Shown here piece after piece: positions 8,394 to 16,567 of a stretch of 64,000 nucleotides of DNA. The notes beneath the pieces were generated by a model, which worked only from the letters and a program-made list of their open reading frames with translations, was not told where the DNA came from and searched no databases. This stretch comes from Shimia aestuarii. Its GTDB lineage: Bacteria; Pseudomonadota; Alphaproteobacteria; Rhodobacterales; Rhodobacteraceae. The stretch spans positions 248,001 to 312,000 of the forward strand of contig NZ_FOTQ01000001.1 of the NCBI RefSeq assembly GCF_900114635.1, written 5' to 3'. The position numbers and the translations under genes were made by a program. Every line of letters starts with the position of its first letter. Position 1 is the first letter of the stretch.

Positions 8394-8803
8394 CACCCCA
8401 AGCGCTGGCCCGTCTGTATGCAGCGGCCTTTGCCGACACCCGCGCGTGGACAGCCGAAGAGTTTTCCACCCTTCTCAACTCACCGCATGTCTTTTCCTGC
8501 GTGGAACAAGACGGATTCGCCATCGGCCGCGTGGTCGCGGACGAGGCCGAACTCCTGACCATTGCCGTGCACCCAGACGCGCGCCGCGACGGTCTCGGCC
8601 ACCGCCTGCTGAGCGCCTTTGAAGACAGCGCACGCACGCGCGGCGCCACCCGCGCCTTTCTCGAAGTCGCCGAGGACAACACCGCCGCAATGGGCCTTTA
8701 TTCCAAGGCCGGTTACGTCGTATCGGGCCGCCGCCCATACTATTACGCCAAGTCCGACGGCACCCGTGTTTCGGCCTGCCTCATGGACAAGGACCTGACC
8801 TAA
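8390..8803 (+). CDS. rimI: Ribosomal-protein-alanine N-acetyltransferase, GNAT family
   Basis: The 137-residue GNAT protein carries the acetyl-CoA binding motif VHPDARRDGLGHRLL and a downstream NTAAMGLYSKAGY helix-strand typical of RimI, which acetylates the N-terminal alanine of ribosomal protein S18. It overlaps tsaB by four bases, so translation is probably coupled. The RimI name rests on tsaB linkage plus motif; other GNAT substrates are possible. Confidence 0.85.
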   Translation: MTPQALARLYAAAFADTRAWTAEEFSTLLNSPHVFSCVEQDGFAIGRVVADEAELLTIAVHPDARRDGLGHRLLSAFEDSARTRGATRAFLEVAEDNTAAMGLYSKAGYVVSGRRPYYYAKSDGTRVSACLMDKDLT

Positions 8804-8966
8804 AGTCACCCCTCCCGCAGGGCCAAGATTCTCGGCCATATGGTCAAAAACAGGTTGACCCCCCCGCCGCACTGCGGCCTTACTTACGGGGTGATCTGTC
8901 AGGATCAACACGATTAAAGGGCTGGCACCTGCAAACGACCAGCCGTTCAACATATGGGAGATATCC

Positions 8967-9956
8967 ATGACCCTGATGAAAAAATTCCTGGGGGCCGCTG
9001 CTGCTGTTGCCCTGTCGGCGGGCGCTGTTGTTGCGGAACCGGCCCTGATTTTCGACCTCGGCGGCAAGTTTGACAAGTCGTTCAACGAAGCCGCCTATAA
9101 CGGCGCGGCGCGTTGGGCGGGCGAGCACGGCACCAGCTTCCGCGAAATCGAGCTTCAGTCCGAAGCCCAGCGTGAACAGGCCCTGCGCCGCTTCGCCGAA
9201 GCGGGCAACAACCCGATCGTGATGACCGGCTTTGCCTTTGGCAACGTGCTTTCCGAAGTTGCCCCCGATTACCCGGATACCAAGTTTGCCATCATCGACA
9301 TGGTGGTGGATGCTCCCAACGTGCGCTCGGTTGTCTTCAACGAACATGAAGGTTCCTATCTCGTCGGCATGATGGCGGCGATGGCCTCGAAAACCGGCAC
9401 GGTCGGCTTTATCGGCGGCATGGACATCCCGCTGATCCGCAAATTCGCCTGCGGCTACGTGCAGGGCGTCAAGGCGGTGAACCCGGATGCCACCGTGATC
9501 CAGAACATGACCGGCACCACCCCGGCGGCCTGGAACGACCCGGTGAAGGGCTCGGAACTGACCAAGGCCCAGATCAGCCAAGGGGCTGACGTGGTTTATG
9601 CTGCGGCGGGCGGCACCGGCGTCGGCGTTCTGCAGACCGCAGCCGACGAAGGCATCCTGTCGATCGGCGTGGACAGCAACCAGAACTACCTGCACTCGGG
9701 CAAGGTTCTGACCTCGATGATGAAACGCGTGGACAACGCCGTTTACGAAGCCATGAAAGAGGGCGACAACCTCGACATGGGCATCTATGTGATGGGCGTG
9801 GCCAATGGCGGCATCGACTATGCGCTCGACCAGCACAACGAAGCCCTCGTGACCGGCCCGATGAAGCGTGAAGTGGACAAGGCCAAGGAAGCGATCTCCA
9901 GCGGCGCGCTGTCCGTGCATGACTACATGTCGGACAACACCTGCCCGGTGGAATAA
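8967..9956 (+). CDS. BMP-family ABC transporter substrate-binding lipoprotein-like protein (nucleoside type)
   Basis: Periplasmic binding protein of 329 residues with an N-terminal signal peptide ending near AVVA. The FDLGGKFDKSFNEAAYNGA start and the GFAFG and FIGGMDIP blocks are characteristic of the BMP (PnrA) family, which binds purine nucleosides. No lipobox Cys is seen at the cleavage site, so it is probably soluble. GGGAG lies upstream of the start. It leads an operon with an ATPase and two permeases; a hairpin at 9991 may lower downstream expression relative to the binding protein. Confidence 0.9.
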   Translation: MTLMKKFLGAAAAVALSAGAVVAEPALIFDLGGKFDKSFNEAAYNGAARWAGEHGTSFREIELQSEAQREQALRRFAEAGNNPIVMTGFAFGNVLSEVAPDYPDTKFAIIDMVVDAPNVRSVVFNEHEGSYLVGMMAAMASKTGTVGFIGGMDIPLIRKFACGYVQGVKAVNPDATVIQNMTGTTPAAWNDPVKGSELTKAQISQGADVVYAAAGGTGVGVLQTAADEGILSIGVDSNQNYLHSGKVLTSMMKRVDNAVYEAMKEGDNLDMGIYVMGVANGGIDYALDQHNEALVTGPMKREVDKAKEAISSGALSVHDYMSDNTCPVE

Positions 9957-9990
9957 TCCACGGGCGATCAGAGCCTTAGCACCTGAAAAC

Positions 9991-10020
9991 AGGGCCGTGC
10001 CATGGCGGCGCGGCCCTTCT
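9991..10020 (+). terminator. Intercistronic hairpin after the BMP gene
   Basis: A seven-base stem, AGGGCCG / CGGCCCT, with further pairing possible in the loop, is followed by TCT. It sits between the binding-protein gene and the rest of the operon, the usual place for a partial terminator or mRNA-stabilising hairpin that raises the binding-protein yield. Confidence 0.55.
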
Positions 10021-10035
10021 TGCAAGGACATTGCG

Positions 10036-10392
10036 ATGTCAGACGCAATCCACCGCTTCTTTCAAGCCTGGGGCGACAGCGACCCGGACACCCGCGCCGC
10101 GACCCTGCGCGAGACCCTCTGCGAAGACATCACCTATCTGGACCCGCGCACGCCCGAAGCTCTGACCTCGGTTGCAGCGCTGATCGACTATGTCGCGATG
10201 TATTCGGCGCAGGCCCCCGGCGCGACCGCCCGCGTCGCGCATCACAGCACAACCGGCGCACATCACCGCGCCACCGTGGAATTCGCCATGCCCAACGGCA
10301 TGACGCAGCACGGCCAGTATTTCATAGACCTCGACAACCAGTCGCGCCTCAAGCGCCTCATCGGTTTTGTCGGATTGGGAGAGCCGGAATGA
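10036..10392 (+). CDS. NTF2-like (SnoaL-type) small protein in the ABC operon
   Basis: The 118-residue protein begins AIHRFFQAWGDSD and carries the ITYLDPRTPEA segment, a pattern of the NTF2-like/SnoaL fold, which covers small cone-shaped domains used as hydrolases, isomerases or binding modules. Its substrate is unknown. AAGGAC precedes the start, and the stop overlaps the ATPase start in an ATGA, so it is translationally coupled to the transporter. A role with the imported nucleoside or base is plausible but only inferred. Confidence 0.75.
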   Translation: MSDAIHRFFQAWGDSDPDTRAATLRETLCEDITYLDPRTPEALTSVAALIDYVAMYSAQAPGATARVAHHSTTGAHHRATVEFAMPNGMTQHGQYFIDLDNQSRLKRLIGFVGLGEPE

Positions 10393-11990
10393 CAGCCCCC
10401 GCCATCGAACTCAAAGGCATCTCCAAGGCCTTTGGCCCCGTCCAGGCTAACAAGGACATTTCGATCTCTGTTCAGCCGGGCACGATCCACGGCATTATCG
10501 GCGAAAACGGCGCCGGTAAATCGACGCTGATGTCGATCCTCTACGGCTTTTACAAGGCCGATGCGGGTGAGATTTTCATCAAGGGTCAGAAGACCCTGAT
10601 CCCCGACAGCCAGGCCGCGATCTCTGCCGGGATCGGCATGGTATTTCAGCATTTCAAACTGGTCGAGAACTTCACCGTTCTGGAAAACATCATCCTCGGG
10701 GCCGAGGATGGCCGCCTTTTGCGCCCCTCGCTTGCCAAGGCCCGCAAGGAGCTCAAGCATCTCGCCGAAGAATACGAGCTTAACGTCGATCCCGACGCGC
10801 TGATCGAGAACCTCTCCGTGGGCCACCAACAGCGGGTCGAGATTCTCAAGGCGCTGTATCGTCAGGCCGATATCCTCATTCTCGACGAACCGACTGGCGT
10901 GCTGACCCCGGCCGAGGCGGATCAGCTCTTCCGCATCCTCGACCGGCTGCGCGAAGAAGGCAAAACCATCATCCTGATCACGCATAAACTGCGCGAGATC
11001 ATGGAAATCACCGACACCGTTTCCGTGATGCGGCGTGGCCAGATGACCGCCACGGTCAAAACCTCCGACACAAGCCCGCAGGAACTCGCCGAACTCATGG
11101 TGGGACGCAAGGTACTGCTGCGCGTCGACAAGAAACCGGCCACGCCGGGCGAGGTGGTGCTTGAGGTGGAAAACCTGCGCGTCATCGACGACAAGGGCGT
11201 CGAACGGGTCAAGGGCATCGACCTCACCGTGCGTGCGGGTGAAATCGTCGGCATTGCCGGGGTCGCGGGCAATGGCCAATCCGAACTGCTCGAAGTGCTT
11301 GGCGGCTTTGCCGAGGGCACCGGCACGATCCGCATGAACGGCACCGAGATCCCGCTTTCGGGGCTGGGGGCCGATGGGCAGGCCCGGCGCGAAGCGGGCA
11401 TCTGCCACGTCCCCGAGGACCGACAGCGCGAAGGCCTGATCATGGACTATACCGCTTGGGAAAACACAGTGTTTGGCTATCACCGCAACCCTGAATACCA
11501 ATCCGGCATCCTGATGGACAACGCCGCTATTCAGACCGAAGCCGAAGCCAAGATGGAGCGTTTCGACGTCCGCCCCCCCGATCCCAAACTGGCCGCCAAG
11601 AACTTTTCCGGCGGCAACCAGCAAAAGATCGTTCTGGCCCGCGAAATCGAACGCAACCCCGACCTCCTGCTTGTCGGCCAACCGACACGCGGCGTGGACA
11701 TCGGCGCCATCGAGTTCATTCACCAACAGATCGTCAACCTGCGTGATCAGGGCAAGGCGATCCTTCTGGTCTCGGTGGAACTTGATGAAATCCTGTCCTT
11801 GTCCGACCGCATCGCAGTGATGTTTGACGGGCATATCATGGGTGAACGCAGCCCGGACCAGACCGACGAAAAAGAACTTGGCCTGATGATGGCCGGGATT
11901 ACCCAGGAACCCGAAGGCGACCTCGCCAAGGTGGTGGACCAGCAATTCGCGCTGCAAGAACAGGAACGGGAGGGCGAAGCCAATGGATAA
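10389..11990 (+). CDS. Nucleoside ABC transporter, double ATPase subunit
   Basis: This 533-residue cytoplasmic protein has two tandem ABC domains. The first has Walker A GENGAGKST near residues 38-46 and a signature LSVGHQQ. The second has a degenerate P-loop (GVAGNGQSE), the FSGGNQQK signature and a degenerate Walker B (LLLVGQPTRG). This is the layout of the RbsA/BMP-associated ATPases that power nucleoside or sugar uptake. It overlaps the preceding gene by four bases and the following permease by eight, marking one operon. Confidence 0.92.
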   Translation: MTAPAIELKGISKAFGPVQANKDISISVQPGTIHGIIGENGAGKSTLMSILYGFYKADAGEIFIKGQKTLIPDSQAAISAGIGMVFQHFKLVENFTVLENIILGAEDGRLLRPSLAKARKELKHLAEEYELNVDPDALIENLSVGHQQRVEILKALYRQADILILDEPTGVLTPAEADQLFRILDRLREEGKTIILITHKLREIMEITDTVSVMRRGQMTATVKTSDTSPQELAELMVGRKVLLRVDKKPATPGEVVLEVENLRVIDDKGVERVKGIDLTVRAGEIVGIAGVAGNGQSELLEVLGGFAEGTGTIRMNGTEIPLSGLGADGQARREAGICHVPEDRQREGLIMDYTAWENTVFGYHRNPEYQSGILMDNAAIQTEAEAKMERFDVRPPDPKLAAKNFSGGNQQKIVLAREIERNPDLLLVGQPTRGVDIGAIEFIHQQIVNLRDQGKAILLVSVELDEILSLSDRIAVMFDGHIMGERSPDQTDEKELGLMMAGITQEPEGDLAKVVDQQFALQEQEREGEANG

Positions 11991-13077
11991 GATGCCCCAA
12001 TGGGCCGACGTGGTCCTGATCCCGCTGATCTCCCTCATCCTTGCCGCGATCCTGTCCGCCCTCGTGATCCTTGCGATCGGCGAGAACCCGATCGATGCTT
12101 TCAACCTCATGGTTCAGGGCGCGCTGATGCGCTCTGCCGGCTGGGGCTATACGCTCTATTACGCGACAAACTTCATGTTCACTGGCCTCGCCGTGGCCGT
12201 GGCCTTTCACGCCCGCATGTTCAACATCGGCGGCGAAGGACAAGCCATGCTGGGGGGGCTTGGCGTGGCCCTTGCCTGCCTCTACATCCCGTGGCCGCAC
12301 TGGTCGCTCGCCATCATTGGCGCAACCGTCGGCGCAGCTCTTTTCGGCGCGGCGTGGGCCTATATCCCGGCCATCCTACAAGCCAGGCGCGGCAGCCATA
12401 TCGTGATCACCACGATCATGTTCAACTTCATCGCCGCCGGGGTGCTGAACTATCTTCTGGTCAACATGCTCCGTCCCGTCGGCGCGATGGACCCGGCCAC
12501 CGCCAAATTCCCCGAGGCCACCCATCTGCCCACGTTCCGCGACATGTTCTCGACCGCTGACAACATCATGTTCCGCGGCGCCCCGGCCAATGTGACCTTC
12601 TTCATCGCCATCGCCGCCTGCGTGTTGGTCTGGTATCTGATCTGGCGCACAAGGCTGGGTTATGAAATCCGTGCTTTCGGACATTCGGAATCTGCCGCCA
12701 AATATGCCGGGATCAGCCCTGTGCGCATCACCGTGATCGCCATGCTGATCTCGGGCGCGCTGGCGGGCCTCATGTCGATCAACACCACCATGGGCGAAAG
12801 CGAACGCCTGATCCTGAACTCGACCGAAGGCGCGGGCTTTATCGGCATCGCCGTGGCGCTCATGGGCCGCTCGCACCCGTTCGGCGTCTTCCTCGCCGCC
12901 ATCCTTTTTGGTTTCCTCTATCAGGGCGGCGCCGAGCTTGCCCTCTGGACCAATATCCCGCGCGAATTGATCGTCGTCATACAGGCGCTGGTGATCCTCT
13001 TTACCGGAGCGCTCGACAACATGGTGCGCATGCCGCTTGAAAAACTCTTCCTTGCCCTGCGCCGGAGGGACGCGTGA
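11983..13077 (+). CDS. Nucleoside ABC transporter permease 1
   Basis: Inner-membrane permease of 364 residues, with around ten hydrophobic segments and the FNIGGEGQAMLGG motif of the BPD_transp_2 family. In BMP-type importers two different permeases pair to form the channel. The start overlaps the ATPase gene by eight bases. It contains the conserved EIRAFGHSESAAKYAGI loop that contacts the ATPase. Confidence 0.92.
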   Translation: MDKMPQWADVVLIPLISLILAAILSALVILAIGENPIDAFNLMVQGALMRSAGWGYTLYYATNFMFTGLAVAVAFHARMFNIGGEGQAMLGGLGVALACLYIPWPHWSLAIIGATVGAALFGAAWAYIPAILQARRGSHIVITTIMFNFIAAGVLNYLLVNMLRPVGAMDPATAKFPEATHLPTFRDMFSTADNIMFRGAPANVTFFIAIAACVLVWYLIWRTRLGYEIRAFGHSESAAKYAGISPVRITVIAMLISGALAGLMSINTTMGESERLILNSTEGAGFIGIAVALMGRSHPFGVFLAAILFGFLYQGGAELALWTNIPRELIVVIQALVILFTGALDNMVRMPLEKLFLALRRRDA

Positions 13078-14042
13078 TGGATTTCCTGACTATCATCCAG
13101 ATTCTGGACAGCACCATTCGCCTTGCCACCCCGCTCCTGCTGGCCTGTCTTGCCGGACTCTATTCCGAGCGCGCGGGCATCTTCGACATCGGGCTTGAAG
13201 GCAAGATGCTCTTTGCCGCGTTCTTCTCTGCGGCCATCGCCTATTCCACGGGCTCCGTCTGGCTTGGCCTGCTCGCGGGCATCGCCAGTTCACTGGTGCT
13301 TTCAGTGGTGCACGGGCTGGCTTCGATTACCTTCCGGGGCAATCAGCTCATTTCCGGCGTGGCGATCAACTTCCTTGCTGCAGGCATGACCGTGCTTGTT
13401 GCGCAGGATTGGTTCAAACAGGGCGGGCGCACGCCCTCGCTCCCGGACGAGGCACGTTTCGGCCCGATCACCTTCCCCTTTGCGGACGCTCTTGAAAATG
13501 TTCCGATCCTCGGTCCCATCTATTCGGAACTGCTGTCTGGACATTCGCTTCTGGTCTACGTCGCCTTTGCCTGCGTTCCGCTGACATGGTGGGTCCTGTT
13601 CCGCACCCGCTTTGGCCTGCGTCTGCGCGCCGTCGGGGAAAACCCCGCCGCTGTGGACACCGCCGGTGTCTCGGTTGTTGGCCTGCGCTATGCGGCCGTA
13701 ATGATCTGCGGCGTACTCTGCGGCATTGCCGGAGCCTATCTCGCCACCGCGCTTCAGGCCGGTTTCGTCAAAGACATGACCGCAGGGCGCGGTTTTATCG
13801 CGCTCGCCGCACTGATCTTTGCCAAGTGGCGCCCATGGTATGCGCTCTCGGCCACCCTGCTCTTTGGCTTCCTGCAGGCCATCGCCCTGCGCTACCAGAA
13901 TATCGAGCTTGGAAACTTCGTCATCCCGGTCCAGTTCATGGACATCCTGCCCTATATTCTGACCGTGGTGATTCTCGCCGGTTTCGTTGGACGTGCCATC
14001 CCGCCGCGCGCCGGTGGCGAACCTTATGTCAAGGAACGCTAG
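13077..14042 (+). CDS. Nucleoside ABC transporter permease 2
   Basis: Second inner-membrane permease, 321 residues, with the FDIGLEGKMLFAAF motif and the GLRLRAVGENPAAVDTAGV coupling loop. GTG at 13074 directly precedes ATG at 13077 in the same frame; the ATG is placed eight bases from a GGAGG site and is preferred. It is the last gene of the BMP operon and is followed by a terminator. Confidence 0.92.
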   Translation: MDFLTIIQILDSTIRLATPLLLACLAGLYSERAGIFDIGLEGKMLFAAFFSAAIAYSTGSVWLGLLAGIASSLVLSVVHGLASITFRGNQLISGVAINFLAAGMTVLVAQDWFKQGGRTPSLPDEARFGPITFPFADALENVPILGPIYSELLSGHSLLVYVAFACVPLTWWVLFRTRFGLRLRAVGENPAAVDTAGVSVVGLRYAAVMICGVLCGIAGAYLATALQAGFVKDMTAGRGFIALAALIFAKWRPWYALSATLLFGFLQAIALRYQNIELGNFVIPVQFMDILPYILTVVILAGFVGRAIPPRAGGEPYVKER

Positions 14043-14074
14043 ACCGATAAGTCCAGATCACGAAAAGATTTCAG

Positions 14075-14112
14075 ACCTGCCAGCAAATTTGAGCGCTGGC
14101 AGGTTGATTTTC
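14075..14112 (+). terminator. Terminator of the BMP ABC operon
   Basis: A 10-bp stem (ACCTGCCAGC / GCTGGCAGGT, ten-base loop) is followed by TGATTTT. It lies 33 bases after the last permease gene. Confidence 0.75.
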
Positions 14113-14138
14113 TGCGTGTGCTAACAGTATCAAAAAAC

Positions 14139-15056
14139 ATGCAGATATACCTCCCGATTGCCGAAGTCTCCGTCAACGCCTTCCTCTTGCTGGGGCTCGG
14201 GGGCATGGTTGGGATCCTGTCGGGCATGTTCGGCGTGGGTGGCGGCTTCCTGATGACGCCGCTTCTATTCTTTATTGGCATCCCCCCAGCGGTCGCCGTG
14301 GCCACCGAAGCCAACCAGATCGTCGCTTCGTCCTTTTCCGGCGTCCTGGCCCATTTCAAACGAAAAACCGTCGATCTCAAGATGGGTTGCGTGCTGCTTG
14401 TCGGCGGCCTCATAGGTGCCGCGCTTGGCGTCGTGGTCTTCAACTACCTGAAATCCCTTGGACAGGTCGATCTCCTTGTGCGGCTCTGCTACGTCGTTTT
14501 CCTCGGCGTGATCGGCAGCCTGATGTTCGTCGAAAGCCTCAACGCGATCCGCAAGTCGCGCAAGAATTCCGGCCCGGTCAAACGCAAGAAACACAATTGG
14601 ATTCACGGCCTGCCCTTCAAGATGCGCTTCCGCGTTTCGGGCCTTTATATCTCCGTGATCCCGCCAGTCCTTGTAGGTGTCGCCGTGGGCATCCTTGCCG
14701 CGATCATGGGCGTGGGCGGTGGATTTATCATGGTGCCTGCGATGATCTATCTTCTGGGCATGCCCACCAAGGTGGTGGTCGGCACCTCGCTCTTCCAGAT
14801 CATCTTCGTGACCGGCTTCACCACGCTTTTGCACGCCACCACCAACTTCACCGTGGATATCGCGCTGGCCGTGCTCCTTCTGGTCGGCGGCGTGATTGGT
14901 GCCCAGATCGGCACCCGGATCGGCACCTACCTCAAGGCCGAACAACTGCGCATCCTGCTGGCCCTCATGGTGATCCTGGTCTGCGCCAAGCTTGCGCTCG
15001 ATCTGCTCCTTCAACCATCCGAGCTCTACTCGCTCGGCGCGCCGGGGGGGCACTGA
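14139..15056 (+). CDS. TauE/SafE family anion exporter
   Basis: Membrane protein of 305 residues with two repeated GMFGVGGGFLMTP / AAIMGVGGGFIMVP motifs, the hallmark of the TauE/SafE family that exports sulphite, sulphoacetate or related organic anions. A charged loop (SRKNSGPVKRKK) separates the halves. ATG at 14139 is preferred to a GTG 21 bases upstream. The following TIGR02186 gene starts three bases after the stop, and this pair is recurrent in Rhodobacterales, suggesting a joint function. The exported compound is unknown. Confidence 0.88.
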   Translation: MQIYLPIAEVSVNAFLLLGLGGMVGILSGMFGVGGGFLMTPLLFFIGIPPAVAVATEANQIVASSFSGVLAHFKRKTVDLKMGCVLLVGGLIGAALGVVVFNYLKSLGQVDLLVRLCYVVFLGVIGSLMFVESLNAIRKSRKNSGPVKRKKHNWIHGLPFKMRFRVSGLYISVIPPVLVGVAVGILAAIMGVGGGFIMVPAMIYLLGMPTKVVVGTSLFQIIFVTGFTTLLHATTNFTVDIALAVLLLVGGVIGAQIGTRIGTYLKAEQLRILLALMVILVCAKLALDLLLQPSELYSLGAPGGH

Positions 15057-15059
15057 TCC

Positions 15060-15818
15060 ATGCTGCGCGCCCTCGTTCTTCTGCTGCTCACCGCCCTGCC
15101 GCTTTCCGCGGAAGAGGTGGTGCTTGGACTCAGCCAGGACAAGGTTGCCATCACCGCCACATTTGACGGCTCGGAAATCCTGATCTTCGGCGCGGTCAAA
15201 CGAGAAGAGCCGATCAAGCCCGCGCCCCCCCTAGAAGTCGTCATCACGGTCTCTGGCCCGTCTGAACCGATCACCGTGCGCCGCAAGGAACGCCGCTTCG
15301 GCATCTGGGTAAATACGGACACGGTCGAGGTTGATGCAGCCCCAACCTTCTACGCCGTGGCCACCTCGGCCTCCTTCCATGACACCCTCTCCAATGTCGA
15401 GGACCAACGCCACAGTGTCTCGATCGAGCGCGCTATTCGCTCGGTCGGAGCACCGTCTTCCATCGAAGATTCACAGAACTTTACGCGGGCTCTGATCCGT
15501 ATTCGCAAGGACCAGGGGTTATACCAGCGACTGGAACAAGCGGTGCAGGTCGACGAACAGACCCTGTTCCGAACTTCGATCAAGATGCCCGCCAACCTCA
15601 CCGAAGGCGAATATCCCACTCGCATCTTCCTGACCCGTGGCGGCGAGGTGGTGTCCCAGCTGGAAACCACGATCGACGTGGACAAGGTCGGGCTCGAGCG
15701 CTGGCTTTATGACCTGTCCCGCCAGAAACCGCTGATCTACGGGCTGATGTCACTTGCCATTGCCATCGCCGCGGGATGGGGCGCTTCGGCTGCCTTCCGC
15801 CTGCTCCGTCAGGGGTAA
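15060..15818 (+). CDS. TIGR02186 family membrane-anchored protein
   Basis: The 252-residue protein has an N-terminal signal peptide (LLLLTALPLSAEE), a periplasmic beta-rich domain, and a single C-terminal membrane helix near residues 224-245, followed by a short basic tail. This matches the TIGR02186 family, known mainly from its linkage with TauE-type exporters in alphaproteobacteria. A role in the exporter's periplasmic handling of substrate is inferred from the three-base spacing to tauE. It converges on the SDR gene. Confidence 0.82.
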   Translation: MLRALVLLLLTALPLSAEEVVLGLSQDKVAITATFDGSEILIFGAVKREEPIKPAPPLEVVITVSGPSEPITVRRKERRFGIWVNTDTVEVDAAPTFYAVATSASFHDTLSNVEDQRHSVSIERAIRSVGAPSSIEDSQNFTRALIRIRKDQGLYQRLEQAVQVDEQTLFRTSIKMPANLTEGEYPTRIFLTRGGEVVSQLETTIDVDKVGLERWLYDLSRQKPLIYGLMSLAIAIAAGWGASAAFRLLRQG

Positions 15819-15838
15819 CAAGCCCTTTTTCGCCAGGC

Positions 15839-16567
15839 CTAGCCGCGCCCTATATAGGCCATCTGCGTGGCCATCACCGTCATGAACTGCACATTCGCAT
15901 TGAGCGGCAGCTCGGCCATGTGCAGCACCGACCGCGCCGCGTCCCCCACATTCATGGTGGGATTTGGGTCCTTGCCTTCCGCCTTCAGGCGCGCGTTCAG
16001 CTCCGCCACCATGTCCGTTTCGGCATTGCCGATGTCGATCTGCCCGCAAGCGATCCCAAGCGGGCGTCCGTCCAGCGACAGACTCCGGGTCAGCCCGGTA
16101 ATCGCGTGTTTCGTCGTCGTATAGCTGACCGACCCCTCGCGCGGAACATGCGCGGAAATCGACCCGTTGTTGATAATCCGCCCACCCGCCGGGTCCTGCG
16201 TTCGCATCTGTCTGAACGCAAGCCGCGCCGCGATGAACATGCCCCGCAGGTTGACGTTCACAACCGCGTCGAAATCCTCGACCTCCAGCGCATCAATCGC
16301 CCCCGGCTTGCCAAACATCCCGGCATTGTTGAACAACACGTCCAGCCGCCCGGCCTCCTTCACGAAGACCTCAAACGCCGCCTCCATCGCCTGCGGATCA
16401 GTCACATCTGCCGGCAGCGCCACAGCGCCCGCATGTTTCGCCGCCATCGCTTCCAGCGGCTCCACACTGCGCGCCACCAGACCCACGCGCCATCCCGCGT
16501 CGAGAAACACCTCGGCCGTTGCCCGGCCAATCCCCTGGCTCGCACCTGTAATCAGAATGGATTTCAT
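15839..16567 (-). CDS. Short-chain dehydrogenase/reductase
   Basis: Classical SDR of 242 residues. TGASQGIG near residues 7-14 binds NAD(P), NNAG stabilises the sheet, and the catalytic set is Ser in NGSIS with YTTTK as the YxxxK motif. Arg in ARS after the second strand suggests NADP preference. The substrate is not predictable. Its start overlaps the stop of the RecD-like helicase gene in an ATGA, so the two are co-transcribed although no functional link is evident. Confidence 0.9.
   Translation of the reverse strand: MKSILITGASQGIGRATAEVFLDAGWRVGLVARSVEPLEAMAAKHAGAVALPADVTDPQAMEAAFEVFVKEAGRLDVLFNNAGMFGKPGAIDALEVEDFDAVVNVNLRGMFIAARLAFRQMRTQDPAGGRIINNGSISAHVPREGSVSYTTTKHAITGLTRSLSLDGRPLGIACGQIDIGNAETDMVAELNARLKAEGKDPNPTMNVGDAARSVLHMAELPLNANVQFMTVMATQMAYIGRG

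Noticed and set aside
12413-12420. GTGATCAC inside the first permease gene
   Set aside because: It arises from the codons for Val-Ile-Thr, stands alone and lacks the 20-21 bp partner seen at sdh and suc.
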